Assembly: GCA_029262065.1 (NCBI GenBank)
Contig: JAJDAC010000026.1
Coordinates: forward strand, 27,048-91,047
Direction: 5' to 3'
Length of the DNA: 64,000 nucleotides
Origin: Candidatus Krumholzibacteriota bacterium
GTDB lineage: Bacteria > Krumholzibacteriota > Krumholzibacteriia > JAJRXK01
Shown piece by piece: positions 34,901 through 41,901 of the stretch. The notes under the pieces were generated by a model. It was not told the origin of the DNA and ran no database searches. It saw only the letters and a list, made by a program, of their open reading frames with translations. Both the position numbers and the translations under genes were made by a program. The first letter of the stretch is position 1, and each line of letters opens with the position of its first letter.

Positions 34901-36507
34901 TTGTTTTCACAAGTCGCCCAGATGTTCGACTTCAGACTCGGGTAGGACGACCTCAGCTCGTCGATGAACTGGGCCGGCGTGATGGGTTCTTTCGAGGCAA
35001 CCAGACTCAGCATGTCGGCCACCGTCAGGTCCAACTCATCGATGCCCTGGGCGTAGGAATTCTCGTCGTCCTGCTGAGAGTCGACGACATCGCGCAGCAG
35101 CGCCGCGATATGACCCTCGGTGCGCCACGGGTCATCGAGGGCCGACACCTCGTCACATTGCAGAATGTTTTCCACGTTGCGAAAAAACAGAGGATCATAG
35201 CCGTAGTCACCCGCGTGGGAATCGGTCATGAAGTCAGCGATGAAGTCGGGAAAGCCCTCGCGCCACGCATCGACGTTCGTCTCCTGACACCACAAACAAT
35301 GATTGCAGTCGTCCGGATCGTCGCATCGATCACCGCTATTGCAGTAGTCGGTGCCGTCCTGGTCCGCGAAGTTCTCCATCCAGTGGTGGCCGTACTCATG
35401 GGCGATTGTGTCGTCGCGCCACTGCTTTCCCGAGTTGATGTGCATTTCCTCCCAGAACGGGTTGTACCAGGAGTTGTCCGCACTCTCGGGCCACTGGATG
35501 TCCAACTGCGGCGTATCGAAACCCCGATTGGCGATAAAGCGCCAGGTGCGGGTGGCCGTGGTCAGAATGTGGACCGCGGGATAGTGGGACTCCCACTTCG
35601 GTCTACGGCCGCCGTAGTCGATGAACGTTCCGTTGAAGTCGTCTGTCACACCGGTCTTCCAGGTGTAGGTCTCTTCTATCCAGTCGGTCTCCTGAACGCA
35701 GATCTTGTTGTTGGCCGCGGCAAACTCCAGGTAGATATCGGGCAACTCGCTCTGGTTGTAGCTGAACGTGTGGTCGAAGTAGCCGTTCGCATCGGTGCCG
35801 ATGGTGGCCAGGGTGTCGTCCCAGTCGGTGTCTTCGTCCATGACCCAGATCGTGGCCGAGTCCACGCCGGTCTTGCGACCGTCCGAGCGATAATAGAAGA
35901 ACCGGCCCTTGACCCGGATGTTGTAGCGTTTGCTCGTAACGCCATCGCGCGGCGCATCGCCCTTCGCCTCTTCGGCCGAAATCGTCTTGCCTTCGGGCTC
36001 AGGGCGATGCCAGGGGCCAGGTGCAAGGTGCTGAGCTTCCTCCTTGGGCCCATCATCTTCCGACTCGTTCTCCAACTCGTAGCGACCACTCTTGCCGGCC
36101 AGGCCGAATTGCGACGGGATCAACGAGAACTGCTTGCGATACCTCTGGCCGTTCCACAGGAACGAGAATTCGACCGGCGACGTGGGATCCACCGGAGTCG
36201 CTGTGAACTGAACGCTGAGCGGGGACATGGCGAACACCCGGGTTGCCGTGCCTGATGGAATGGAAAACGACCCAGGCGACCACGGTTCATCGGTCTCGTT
36301 GGTATCCAGCCCCGTCAGCTCGAAGTCTTCAACTTCACCGTCTTCGCTACTCGTTATCTGCAGAAACGCGGAGAAGGGCTGGCCTTCGATCGGGTAGATC
36401 CCCGACGGCGGCGGAACGACCTCCACCTTGATGGGCGGGCCTACCGTGGCCGACGTCCAGGCGGGAGCCAGGAGCATGAGGAAACAGAGGACGGTTGCAG
36501 CCCTCAT
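31990..36507 (-). CDS. Large secreted zinc metalloprotease with FlgD-like C-terminal tag
   Basis: 1505 residues; ATG at 36507 overlaps the upstream stop (ATGA). A signal peptide (ATVLCFLMLLAPAWTSA) leads to beta-rich N-terminal domains, then the zinc site IAHEYGHHWMENF (His370, Glu371, His374). It is followed by a cysteine-rich insert (about 388-408, six Cys) and EGFPDFIADF, whose Glu is the likely third ligand, as in gluzincins. C-terminal to it come Fn3- and CARDB-like domains (AYRNDGELPTAASWKGRVYV; NRAFKNAGLNSSPSSVARVY) and the tag HPNPFNPRTTIAFEL, GVYNLRGELVDVLID, ending KMMLLK. It probably cleaves extracellular proteins and is sorted to the surface. Translational coupling ties it to the coiled-coil protein upstream. 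Confidence 0.88.
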   Translation of the reverse strand: MRAATVLCFLMLLAPAWTSATVGPPIKVEVVPPPSGIYPIEGQPFSAFLQITSSEDGEVEDFELTGLDTNETDEPWSPGSFSIPSGTATRVFAMSPLSVQFTATPVDPTSPVEFSFLWNGQRYRKQFSLIPSQFGLAGKSGRYELENESEDDGPKEEAQHLAPGPWHRPEPEGKTISAEEAKGDAPRDGVTSKRYNIRVKGRFFYYRSDGRKTGVDSATIWVMDEDTDWDDTLATIGTDANGYFDHTFSYNQSELPDIYLEFAAANNKICVQETDWIEETYTWKTGVTDDFNGTFIDYGGRRPKWESHYPAVHILTTATRTWRFIANRGFDTPQLDIQWPESADNSWYNPFWEEMHINSGKQWRDDTIAHEYGHHWMENFADQDGTDYCNSGDRCDDPDDCNHCLWCQETNVDAWREGFPDFIADFMTDSHAGDYGYDPLFFRNVENILQCDEVSALDDPWRTEGHIAALLRDVVDSQQDDENSYAQGIDELDLTVADMLSLVASKEPITPAQFIDELRSSYPSLKSNIWATCENNGYNLTDTTDPSKVTQLTTTSHSLIGDSPDATIDFSWAAATDNLSGIAGYSVWIGPTPILPDPTVDIGPVTSLTTGEVSAGTYYFSIRSADRAGNWDSGYESFGPITIRDPYPADLTPGHTLSSWAAPVVPRANADCNTTTCGTPSFLASNSAVTYLNVAYRNDGELPTAASWKGRVYVDGVAQGGNQSIGQPVLPVGQVATFRNMGPFNVRGGRHNLGAWIDFEENNPEQDEFGNKYAKQWTWAGYHLFTDEVNVRAAPPASLAGFWGPAFLASPNTDGFQMQQSNDSFCAAVAWGDDTTTDYDVWMYPFTTGTTSGWDILGVVNTGALSGRPAGCLDMTLFRYDVAGSDRMNVGVVNATNGTSAYRVMKEDAITIPMNLGLGIDTSIPVDRHLILRQFDVGFAQNFTVSIDVDPAAGPVQMALYDNNFSTGDLFDYDAYAVVDDNGHAEVTYNTATGGWMCVAIWQDPKDVPAGKGSAPLDVLVAAFTSLSDLTWANPAGWHAPLVPRPADDGTFNSVPAPGTLLGNADATWINRAFKNAGLNSSPSSVARVYVDGRSKITGGTGNVSPGATVTSNIGFPITVKGGRHTLHTRYDDDETAQESNEGNNAYGIQWVWSPLALTEGQPITREIPEDATAGWDDAIEGGNTLLHFNSDGFRTPVPTIAGADGYWQAVATMPGPASDVDVRLHEISAGTINGFRDLRAMSGWGVGQSDFAMTNFRVTSPFRGLDAGIVHGEGIEDYTVEVVSSTYLATLPSGVYNNFTLASGRILNLHEVFLLAGPMNIDLVEESGGVNWGMSLHESRRAYHNKTANMQGALSWLNPTSATENVFVHVPVDGYYCVAVWKSASSDLASTGQYRLEFTPGATTVPDSPGAPRQTTIASIHPNPFNPRTTIAFELARPQEVMVGVYNLRGELVDVLIDEAKPAGQHEVVWNGQDQHGQTVASGIYFARLRGEGVDVQGKMMLLK

Positions 36508-36959
36508 TGTTCGACCTTCGATTCCAGCACCTGGTTCGCCCGCGTGGAGGGTACTGGCTTGGCCATGGCACGATGCAGCTTGTGCAACTCCAGAATCCGT
36601 TCGCCCTCGTCGGCCACTGCGTTGGCGCCGGTCAAACGAGCGTTGCGGGTCTGGATCTCGAGGTAACGGATCTCGGTATCCAGTTTGAGATCCTGGATCT
36701 GGCGCTGGAGTTCCAGGGCCAGGTTGGCATCCGATTCGGTGAGGAACTGCGAGGTGAGGCGCGCCAATTGAGCACGGAATTCTTCCTCGGCCTGGCCGAT
36801 CTCGCTGGCCAGCGTCGAAGAAGATTGCGTCACCAGTCGAGGCTCGGATTGAGTCGTGCCGGTAACGTCACTGGGACGAACCTGCGGTGCCGCCGCGACC
36901 GCGGCGACAAATGCGACAGGAATGAGAACAAAGGGGAGCAAGAGCCGATTCTTGACCAC
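36504..36959 (-). CDS. Small exported coiled-coil protein coupled to the metalloprotease
   Basis: 151 residues. A signal peptide (LLLPFVLIPVAFVAAVAAA) is followed by a polar linker and a long helix of heptad type from about 50 to 140 (EIGQAEEEFRAQLARLTSQF, LALELQRQIQDLKLDTEIRY, LEIQTRNARL). Its TGA lies inside the ATGA that starts the metalloprotease (36504-36507), so the two are translated together. Family unknown. Size, export and coupling suggest a chaperone, inhibitor or assembly partner of the protease, but that is inference from context. Confidence 0.75.
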   Translation of the reverse strand: MVKNRLLLPFVLIPVAFVAAVAAAPQVRPSDVTGTTQSEPRLVTQSSSTLASEIGQAEEEFRAQLARLTSQFLTESDANLALELQRQIQDLKLDTEIRYLEIQTRNARLTGANAVADEGERILELHKLHRAMAKPVPSTRANQVLESKVEQ

Positions 36960-37181
36960 GAAGGAACCTCCAACGGGAAGGGACGGTGGGAGTCATCTCC
37001 CAGGGGCATGGGTCTCCGCCCCTTCCCGAACAAGGCTCCTGAACCCAGAAACCGCACAAAGACTACTGAGTTGCCCCCAGGGGTGAGATTCCCTCAAGGC
37101 TCGGGGTTGTACTTAGGAATCTTGCAACCTCCCACCAAGTACATTACGGTTCCAGTCACCCTGACCCCATATTCTTGGAAC

Positions 37182-38240
37182 ATGGAACGAACTGACACTC
37201 CTCTATGTTCGAGCATTTTTTCGGCTGCCTTGATTCACTACCTGGAAGCCATTGACGGAGCCCTCGAAGCCGTCCTGGCGCAAACACGCCTGAGCCGACG
37301 ACAGCTCGAAGCACCCGACGGAGCGGTACCGCTCGTCGAATACACCCATCTACTGGAAGTTGCCTCCCGCATCACGCGCGACGACGTTCTGGGCCTCCAT
37401 GTATATATGGAGGCCAGAATCGAGCGGAACGGTGCGCTCGGTTACCTTCTTCGACACGCACCCACCGTCGGCCAAGCGCTAGACGATCTGGTGCGATACG
37501 TGTGCCTGGAGGCGCAGGGGATCGACCTGCGCGGTGGCGTCGTCGGCGACCATTATCAGCTTTGTTATCGGGTGGCCGACTCCCGGGTCACGGAACGCCG
37601 ACAGGATGCTGAGGTCTCCATGGCCGTGGCGGCTCGTCTGTTGAGAGACCTGGCCGGCGACGACTGGTCCCTCCACGAAGTCCACTTCGAACACACGCGC
37701 CCGGTTGGCGTGCTGGAGCTGGAACGTTTCTTCGACGCGCCGATACGGTTCGAGCAATCCTGGAACCGCCTTATCTTCCCGGCGGCCGTGCTCGATCGTG
37801 CCGGACGGGCAACGAACGAGCGTCTCTACACCTCGCTGAAGCAGCACGCCGACACCCTGCTCGAGGAATCGGGTTCCGCCCTGGGCCTCACGGCGCAGAT
37901 TCGGCGACAGGTCATCGAATCACTGTCGTACGGCGAACCTCGCATCGATGAGTTCGCCGAGCGGATGGCCATCAGCACCCGCACTCTGCAAAGGAGGTTG
38001 GCCAGGGTGGAGACCACCTTCGCCGAGATCGTCGACCATGCGCGCCGAGACCTGTCGTTCGGCTACCTGAGCGATCAACAACTCCCGGTCTCCGAAATTG
38101 CGTTCTTGCTGGGTTACTCGGAACTGAGTGCATTCCATCGGGCGTTTCGGCGATGGACCGGATCGACGCCCACCCGATACCGTCAAAACTCAAGCACCTC
38201 AGCCCCGCCGGAGACACGACGCCTCCGGTCAAAACTTTGA
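37182..38240 (+). CDS. AraC-family regulator with arabinose-binding-like N-domain (OruR/VirS type)
   Basis: 352 residues from ATG 37182; the frame is open far upstream but those codons are antisense to the coiled-coil gene. Residues about 25-215 match the N-terminal effector domain of this subfamily (HYLEAIDGALEAVLAQTRLS, GALGYLLRHAPTVGQALDDL). The C-terminal AraC DNA-binding domain has both helix-turn-helices (IDEFAERMAISTRTLQRRLA; VSEIAFLLGYSELSAFHRAF) and the usual ending RWTGSTPTRYRQ. Its neighbours do not show an obvious target; it is divergent from the protease pair. A -10-like TATTCT at 37170 lies close to the start. Confidence 0.92.
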   Translation: MERTDTPLCSSIFSAALIHYLEAIDGALEAVLAQTRLSRRQLEAPDGAVPLVEYTHLLEVASRITRDDVLGLHVYMEARIERNGALGYLLRHAPTVGQALDDLVRYVCLEAQGIDLRGGVVGDHYQLCYRVADSRVTERRQDAEVSMAVAARLLRDLAGDDWSLHEVHFEHTRPVGVLELERFFDAPIRFEQSWNRLIFPAAVLDRAGRATNERLYTSLKQHADTLLEESGSALGLTAQIRRQVIESLSYGEPRIDEFAERMAISTRTLQRRLARVETTFAEIVDHARRDLSFGYLSDQQLPVSEIAFLLGYSELSAFHRAFRRWTGSTPTRYRQNSSTSAPPETRRLRSKL

Positions 38241-38446
38241 CGCCTGCGGTCAAAGCACAAAACCCAGTCATGGGCCATGTTTTCCCCCACTTCCGAACCC
38301 AGACCAGCCGTCTCGTGGAAACGGCCGATGGGGATGCAGGGTCAATGCGATGTCGGCCCGGAGCGACGGGAGCCGCTCTGAGGCCCCGCTTGACTCTGCT
38401 CCCCAGGCACTCCACGCACGACCTGGAGTCCGGAACGAAATCGGCG

Positions 38447-39181
38447 TCAGAAAGGTAGCTTCCAGAGCCCCAGAAACTTGTGCCCCGCGTCCTGCTCGCT
38501 GAAGATCACGATCGGGTCGGGCAACGAGAACGGCGGCAACAACAGATTTCGATCGAGGCACTGGCCCGTGCGCTTGTTACGACGATTGCGCCAACCGAAC
38601 CGGCGCAGGTGCGTGGTAGCCAGCAGGTACTTCGCCCCAGACTGCGAAAAATTTTCCAGCGCCACGTGGATGTCCTGCACGGCCAGATGTTGCAAAGCAT
38701 CCCGGCACAGAATGAGGTCACACACCGGAAGAGGGTCGCGAACGAAGTCGATCACGTGAAATTCGTGTTGCGGGTACGCGCCGCTGTGTTCGGAAATGAG
38801 TTCGGGAACGATGTCCGATCCCACGTACCGGAACGAGCGGGCCAACGAATCCAGCACGGTGGGCATCCAACCGAAGTCGCCGCAGGCCACGTCCAACATC
38901 GACGTTATCTCGTGGCTGTCGATCACCTGTTTCAGTGTGGACCGAACCGGCGCGGTGTAGTCGAGCGTGGAGCCTCCTCCCGATGCCGCGGCTTCTCCCC
39001 AACGTTCTTCGCGATAGATCCGGCTGAATGCTTCCTGTCGCTTGTCGGATTCGAACTGGTCGCGACGCTCACCGGGTAGAAAGCGGACGTACGCGCGTTC
39101 GGCCAGGTGCGCGAGTCGTTCGGCGTAGAGCTTCGGTTTCGATGGATCCACGGGGCACCTCGGACGAGTTGGAAGACCCAT
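38447..39181 (-). CDS. Class I SAM-dependent methyltransferase
   Basis: 244 residues from ATG 39181; a TTG at 39208 is possible but has no ribosome-binding site. Motif I is SMLDVACGDFGWMPTVLDSL (glycine-poor but with the DxxCGDFG pattern), followed by RYVGSDIVPELI (acidic end of strand 2) and CDLILCRDALQHLAVQDI (motif IV region). A basic stretch RRFGWRNRRNKRTG and an end LPPFSLPDPIVIFSE follow. The N-terminal 80 residues are helical. The family resembles glycan- or small-molecule methyltransferases; the substrate is unknown. It is divergent from the ArsR-type operon. Confidence 0.8.
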   Translation of the reverse strand: MGLPTRPRCPVDPSKPKLYAERLAHLAERAYVRFLPGERRDQFESDKRQEAFSRIYREERWGEAAASGGGSTLDYTAPVRSTLKQVIDSHEITSMLDVACGDFGWMPTVLDSLARSFRYVGSDIVPELISEHSGAYPQHEFHVIDFVRDPLPVCDLILCRDALQHLAVQDIHVALENFSQSGAKYLLATTHLRRFGWRNRRNKRTGQCLDRNLLLPPFSLPDPIVIFSEQDAGHKFLGLWKLPF

Positions 39182-39244
39182 GTTCCTAAATGGGTGCCAG
39201 CAGAGCAAGTCACATCATCTGGTCCAGCTCCGCAGGAGAGAGCC

Positions 39245-39273
39245 TTGCGCCCACCGCCCTCTTGTTCTATTAT
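39245..39273 (+). promoter_or_regulatory. Promoter of the ArsR-SRPBCC-DinB operon
   Basis: TTGCGC (39245-39250) and TATTAT (39268-39273) are 17 bases apart. The predicted transcript start falls near 39280-39284, at or just before the ATG at 39284, so the first gene would be translated from a leaderless or nearly leaderless mRNA. Confidence 0.65.
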
Positions 39274-39274
39274 T

Positions 39275-39292
39275 GGTAACCATATGGTTACC
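39275..39292. promoter_or_regulatory. 18-bp perfect palindromic operator over the start codon
   Basis: GGTAACCATATGGTTACC is identical on both strands and is centred on the junction before base 39284, so it spans the start codon ATG and the expected transcription start. It directly follows the -10 element. Autoregulation by the ArsR-type protein encoded next is the natural reading. Confidence 0.8.
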
Positions 39293-39631
39293 TATAATGA
39301 TCAACGGCTGGATCTGGTATTCGGTGCCCTCGCCGACCCCATCCGGCGTGAACTACTGCACGAGCTGTCTCAGGGAGACCGCTCGGTGTCTGAGCTGGCG
39401 CGTCCGTTTCCCGTGTCCCGCCCCGCCATCTCCAAGCACCTCAACGTTCTACAGCACGCGGGGCTCATCCGGCGCACCAAGCAGGGTCGCATGCAGCGCT
39501 GTGGCTTCAAGGCCAGCCCCCTGGCCAGCGCCGCCGGTTGGCTCGACCAGTACCGTCAGTTCTGGGAGGGCCAATTGGACCGGTTCCAAGAGTACGTAGA
39601 GAACCTGGACGACGAAGGAGGCCATGAATGA
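39284..39631 (+). CDS. ArsR-family winged-helix repressor
   Basis: 115 residues from ATG 39284, inside the palindrome; longer upstream frame lacks family features. The winged helix is typical of ArsR/SdpR-like repressors: LVFGALADPIRRELLHELSQ, SVSELARPFPVSRPAISKHL, NVLQHAGLIRRTKQGRMQRC. Metal-binding ELCVC-type motifs are absent, so it is the SdpR-like, non-metal kind usually found next to SRPBCC genes. It overlaps the next gene by ATGA (39628-39631). The strong palindrome over its start suggests self-repression that blocks both RNA polymerase and ribosome access. Confidence 0.92.
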   Translation: MVTYNDQRLDLVFGALADPIRRELLHELSQGDRSVSELARPFPVSRPAISKHLNVLQHAGLIRRTKQGRMQRCGFKASPLASAAGWLDQYRQFWEGQLDRFQEYVENLDDEGGHE

Positions 39632-40071
39632 AACCACTGTCCGGTCACAGCGTCGAAGTTCGACGCTGGCTGAACGTCGCACCGAGTAAAGCGTTCACGA
39701 CATGGACCCAGGCGGGGCATATCGCGCGCTGGTGGTTGGTCGACCCCTACGTTGACCCAACCGTCGAAATCGACCTGCGCGTGGGAGGCACTTTTCGTTT
39801 CGGCATGCGTCCCTCCGACGGCGAGCCGTTCTTCGCCAGCGGGAAATTTCGCGAGATCGAACCACCGCGCCGGCTTGTGCACACCTGGCGATGGGAAGAC
39901 ACTTCGATGGGCGACGGAGAAACTCTCGTGACCATCGAGTTCGCCGAAAAAAACGGCGGTACCGAGCTGATCATCACCCACTCCGGCTTCGACGACAAAG
40001 AACTGTGCGAGAAACACGGAGCGGGATGGAACGCCTGCTTCGATCGATTCGGCCGAGTGCTGAATCTCTGA
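39628..40071 (+). CDS. SRPBCC/AHSA1-family protein
   Basis: 147 residues, starting within the ATGA overlap with the ArsR-type gene. The fold is recognisable from VEVRRWLNVAPSKAFTTWTQ, HIARWWLVDPYVD, DLRVGGTFRFGMR, FREIEPPRRLVHTWRWED and the final helix WNACFDRFGRVLN. SRPBCC proteins have a deep hydrophobic pocket that binds small lipophilic molecules. The standing association of this gene with an SdpR-like repressor in many bacteria suggests it senses or handles the inducing compound. The substrate is unknown. Confidence 0.9.
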   Translation: MKPLSGHSVEVRRWLNVAPSKAFTTWTQAGHIARWWLVDPYVDPTVEIDLRVGGTFRFGMRPSDGEPFFASGKFREIEPPRRLVHTWRWEDTSMGDGETLVTIEFAEKNGGTELIITHSGFDDKELCEKHGAGWNACFDRFGRVLNL

Positions 40072-40094
40072 CCCCACCCACAAGGAGAGAACGA

Positions 40095-40595
40095 ATGTAT
40101 ACGAACAGTTTGGTCAGCCAACTCCAACTCACCAGCTACGTGATGCAAAAGAATCTAGCGGGACTTTCCCACGAAGAGACCCTGCAATCACCCGAGGGCG
40201 GTGGCAATTGTATGAACTGGGTAGTGGGGCACATCGTGCGAGGCCGCGTGATGCTGCAAACCGTACTGGGACAGGATCCCATGTTCGACCTGGACGAATT
40301 GGCGATCTACAACGACAAGCCTTTGGCCAACGCAAACCGCGCCATGCCCATCGAAGAACTGCTCAAACGTTTCGATGCGCTGCAAGATCCGCTGGCCACC
40401 GGGCTGGCCGGTGTGCCCGCGGAGATGCTGTCGAAGAAAGCGCCCTTCAGCCCCGCCAACAATCCAGACGAAACAGTTGGGTCACTGCTGGCGGCGTTCT
40501 TGTTTCACGAGGCCTACCACGTGGGACAGACTGGGATCCAACGGCGAGGTCTAGGCAAGCGGGGTGCGGTGGAAGCACCGGCGGTAACCCAATAG
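40095..40595 (+). CDS. DinB-family metal-dependent protein
   Basis: 166 residues from ATG 40095, with AAGGAG six bases upstream. It has the four-helix DinB shape with metal ligands expected at His in NWVVGHIVRGR and at the HEAYHVGQ pair near the C-terminus. DinB proteins include bacillithiol and mycothiol S-transferases, which conjugate thiols to toxic electrophiles. It is the third gene of the ArsR-SRPBCC operon, 23 bases after the second. A BshB1-like gene 6 kb away makes a bacillithiol-linked detoxification role possible, but this is inference. Confidence 0.88.
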   Translation: MYTNSLVSQLQLTSYVMQKNLAGLSHEETLQSPEGGGNCMNWVVGHIVRGRVMLQTVLGQDPMFDLDELAIYNDKPLANANRAMPIEELLKRFDALQDPLATGLAGVPAEMLSKKAPFSPANNPDETVGSLLAAFLFHEAYHVGQTGIQRRGLGKRGAVEAPAVTQ

Positions 40596-40612
40596 CTTGA
40601 TCGCTACCGTCC

Positions 40613-41260
40613 TCAACCGACGAGGCCCAGCAGGTCGGCAAACGAATCGATCGTCGCGTCGGGATGCTCGGCTTCAACCGCGGTAACGTCGCCGATTCCG
40701 TAGGTCACCGCGACGGTACCACAACCGGCCGCACGCCCGGATTGAACGTCGTTCGTACTGTCCCCCACCATCCACGAGCGGGCCGAGTCGGCCCCCAGCT
40801 CCGTCAGCGCCATTTGCACCATGATGGGGTCAGGTTTCACCGGCACGCCCTTTCGCGCGCCGACCACCACTGGAAGCAAAGGCGAAAGTCCCAGCTCGTC
40901 CAGCACCACTCGAGTGATGTCGTCGGGTTTGTTGGTGACGACCGCCATCGGAATTTCTCTCAGCTCGTTCAACGTATCGACCACGCCCTCGTAGACGGTC
41001 GTGGCCTCGGCGCAGTGATCGCGGTAGTAGCCACGGAACTGGCGCATCGCGGCATCGATTTCGTGGGGCGGCACGTCGAGGGCACGTTTCAACAGCGTTC
41101 GCGCACCGTCTCCGATGTAGGTGCGGACGAGGTCCTCAGAAAGCGGTGCCTGATCATATTGAGCACGTATGTAATTTGCGGCCGCCGTCAGGTCGCCCAC
41201 TGAATCGATCAGGGTGCCGTCGAGATCGAACAGCAATGCTTGAGGCGGTCGGTACAACAT
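40613..41260 (-). CDS. gph: Phosphoglycolate phosphatase-like HAD hydrolase
   Basis: 215 residues from ATG 41260; longer upstream frame is not family-like. HAD motif I is ALLFDLDGTLIDSVGD (nucleophile Asp), motif II is in MAVVTNKPDD, motif III Lys in GVPVKPDPIM and motif IV MVGDSTNDVQSGRAAG. The helical cap between motifs I and II is the small type found in Gph. The usual reaction is 2-phosphoglycolate to glycolate, salvaging products of DNA repair and oxidative damage; other phosphoesters are possible. It converges with the DinB gene and stands alone. Confidence 0.9.
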   Translation of the reverse strand: MLYRPPQALLFDLDGTLIDSVGDLTAAANYIRAQYDQAPLSEDLVRTYIGDGARTLLKRALDVPPHEIDAAMRQFRGYYRDHCAEATTVYEGVVDTLNELREIPMAVVTNKPDDITRVVLDELGLSPLLPVVVGARKGVPVKPDPIMVQMALTELGADSARSWMVGDSTNDVQSGRAAGCGTVAVTYGIGDVTAVEAEHPDATIDSFADLLGLVG

Positions 41261-41798
41261 GGGCGTGAGCGTAGGCGTGCCGGTCACGCCTTGGCAAGTC
41301 CAGGGCGAGAAACAGACAACAAACGTCGCAACTCGTGTCGTTTGGCGAACACCGCCAATATTCGGCGTCGAATCGGGGCTTCCACCATTCTGCAAAAGAT
41401 CCCTGAAAACCGGCTCGCACCCCTTGATCGACTGCCAGCGTGGAGGCATACTGCGGCCGCTGCGGATCCTGACCCGCTTGCCTATCCCCTTTTGTTTTGC
41501 ACCCGCGGGTTGGGTCTAAGAATCCCTGGTCTCGCCAGCGTTGTCGCTGTGACGACGACATGCCACACATCAAGGCGGCTGCGCAATTGCTCAGGGATTT
41601 TGTTTGAGAGGGCGAAGGACGAGGACGATACACAAGCAAGACATCGACAAACCGTACGGAGTTTCTGTTCCCTTCGGGGAGTAGATCTGGTTTCTACCAG
41701 CTCCCAAGTGGCTCCCGCCACCGAGGTTCGTCAGCTCGACGCACTACGCGAACGGCAACCCGTTGATCACGGCGTCCTTCCCCTCATCCGCACGTTTC
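41261..41798. other. Long intergenic region without a supported gene
   Basis: About 540 bases between the Gph start and the promoter of the Fe-S/methyltransferase gene. Frames are open on both strands but none has a start with a ribosome-binding site or a motif I recognise. A small palindrome ACCCGCGGGT lies near 41502 and a T-rich patch (CCTTTTGTTTTG) just before it. It may be a degraded gene or a long regulatory region. Confidence 0.35.
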
Positions 41799-41827
41799 TT
41801 GCCCTGGGTGGCCACGTCCCCTATTCT
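41799..41827 (+). promoter_or_regulatory. Sigma70-like promoter for the Fe-S/methyltransferase gene
   Basis: TTGCCC (41799-41804) and TATTCT (41822-41827) are 17 bases apart, predicting a start near 41834 and a 68-base leader with GAGG before ATG 41902. The same TTGCC(A/C)-17-TA(T)(T/A)CT pattern occurs before the E1 gene at 44.1 kb. Confidence 0.6.
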
Positions 41828-41901
41828 CCAGCTTCTGGTGTTCGACCCGGTCTGTGAATCTGACCGTCGGTCCAATTGCATCCATATCCCGAGGTTTCGC
41901 C

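Noticed and set aside
34543..36255. 570-codon plus-strand frame inside the metalloprotease gene
   Set aside because: Antisense shadow with no start site or family motif; the minus strand carries signal peptide, zinc site and tag.
41261..41800. Open frames on both strands between gph and the Fe-S/methyltransferase gene
   Set aside because: Neither strand gives a protein with recognisable motifs or a believable start; I report the region as unassigned.
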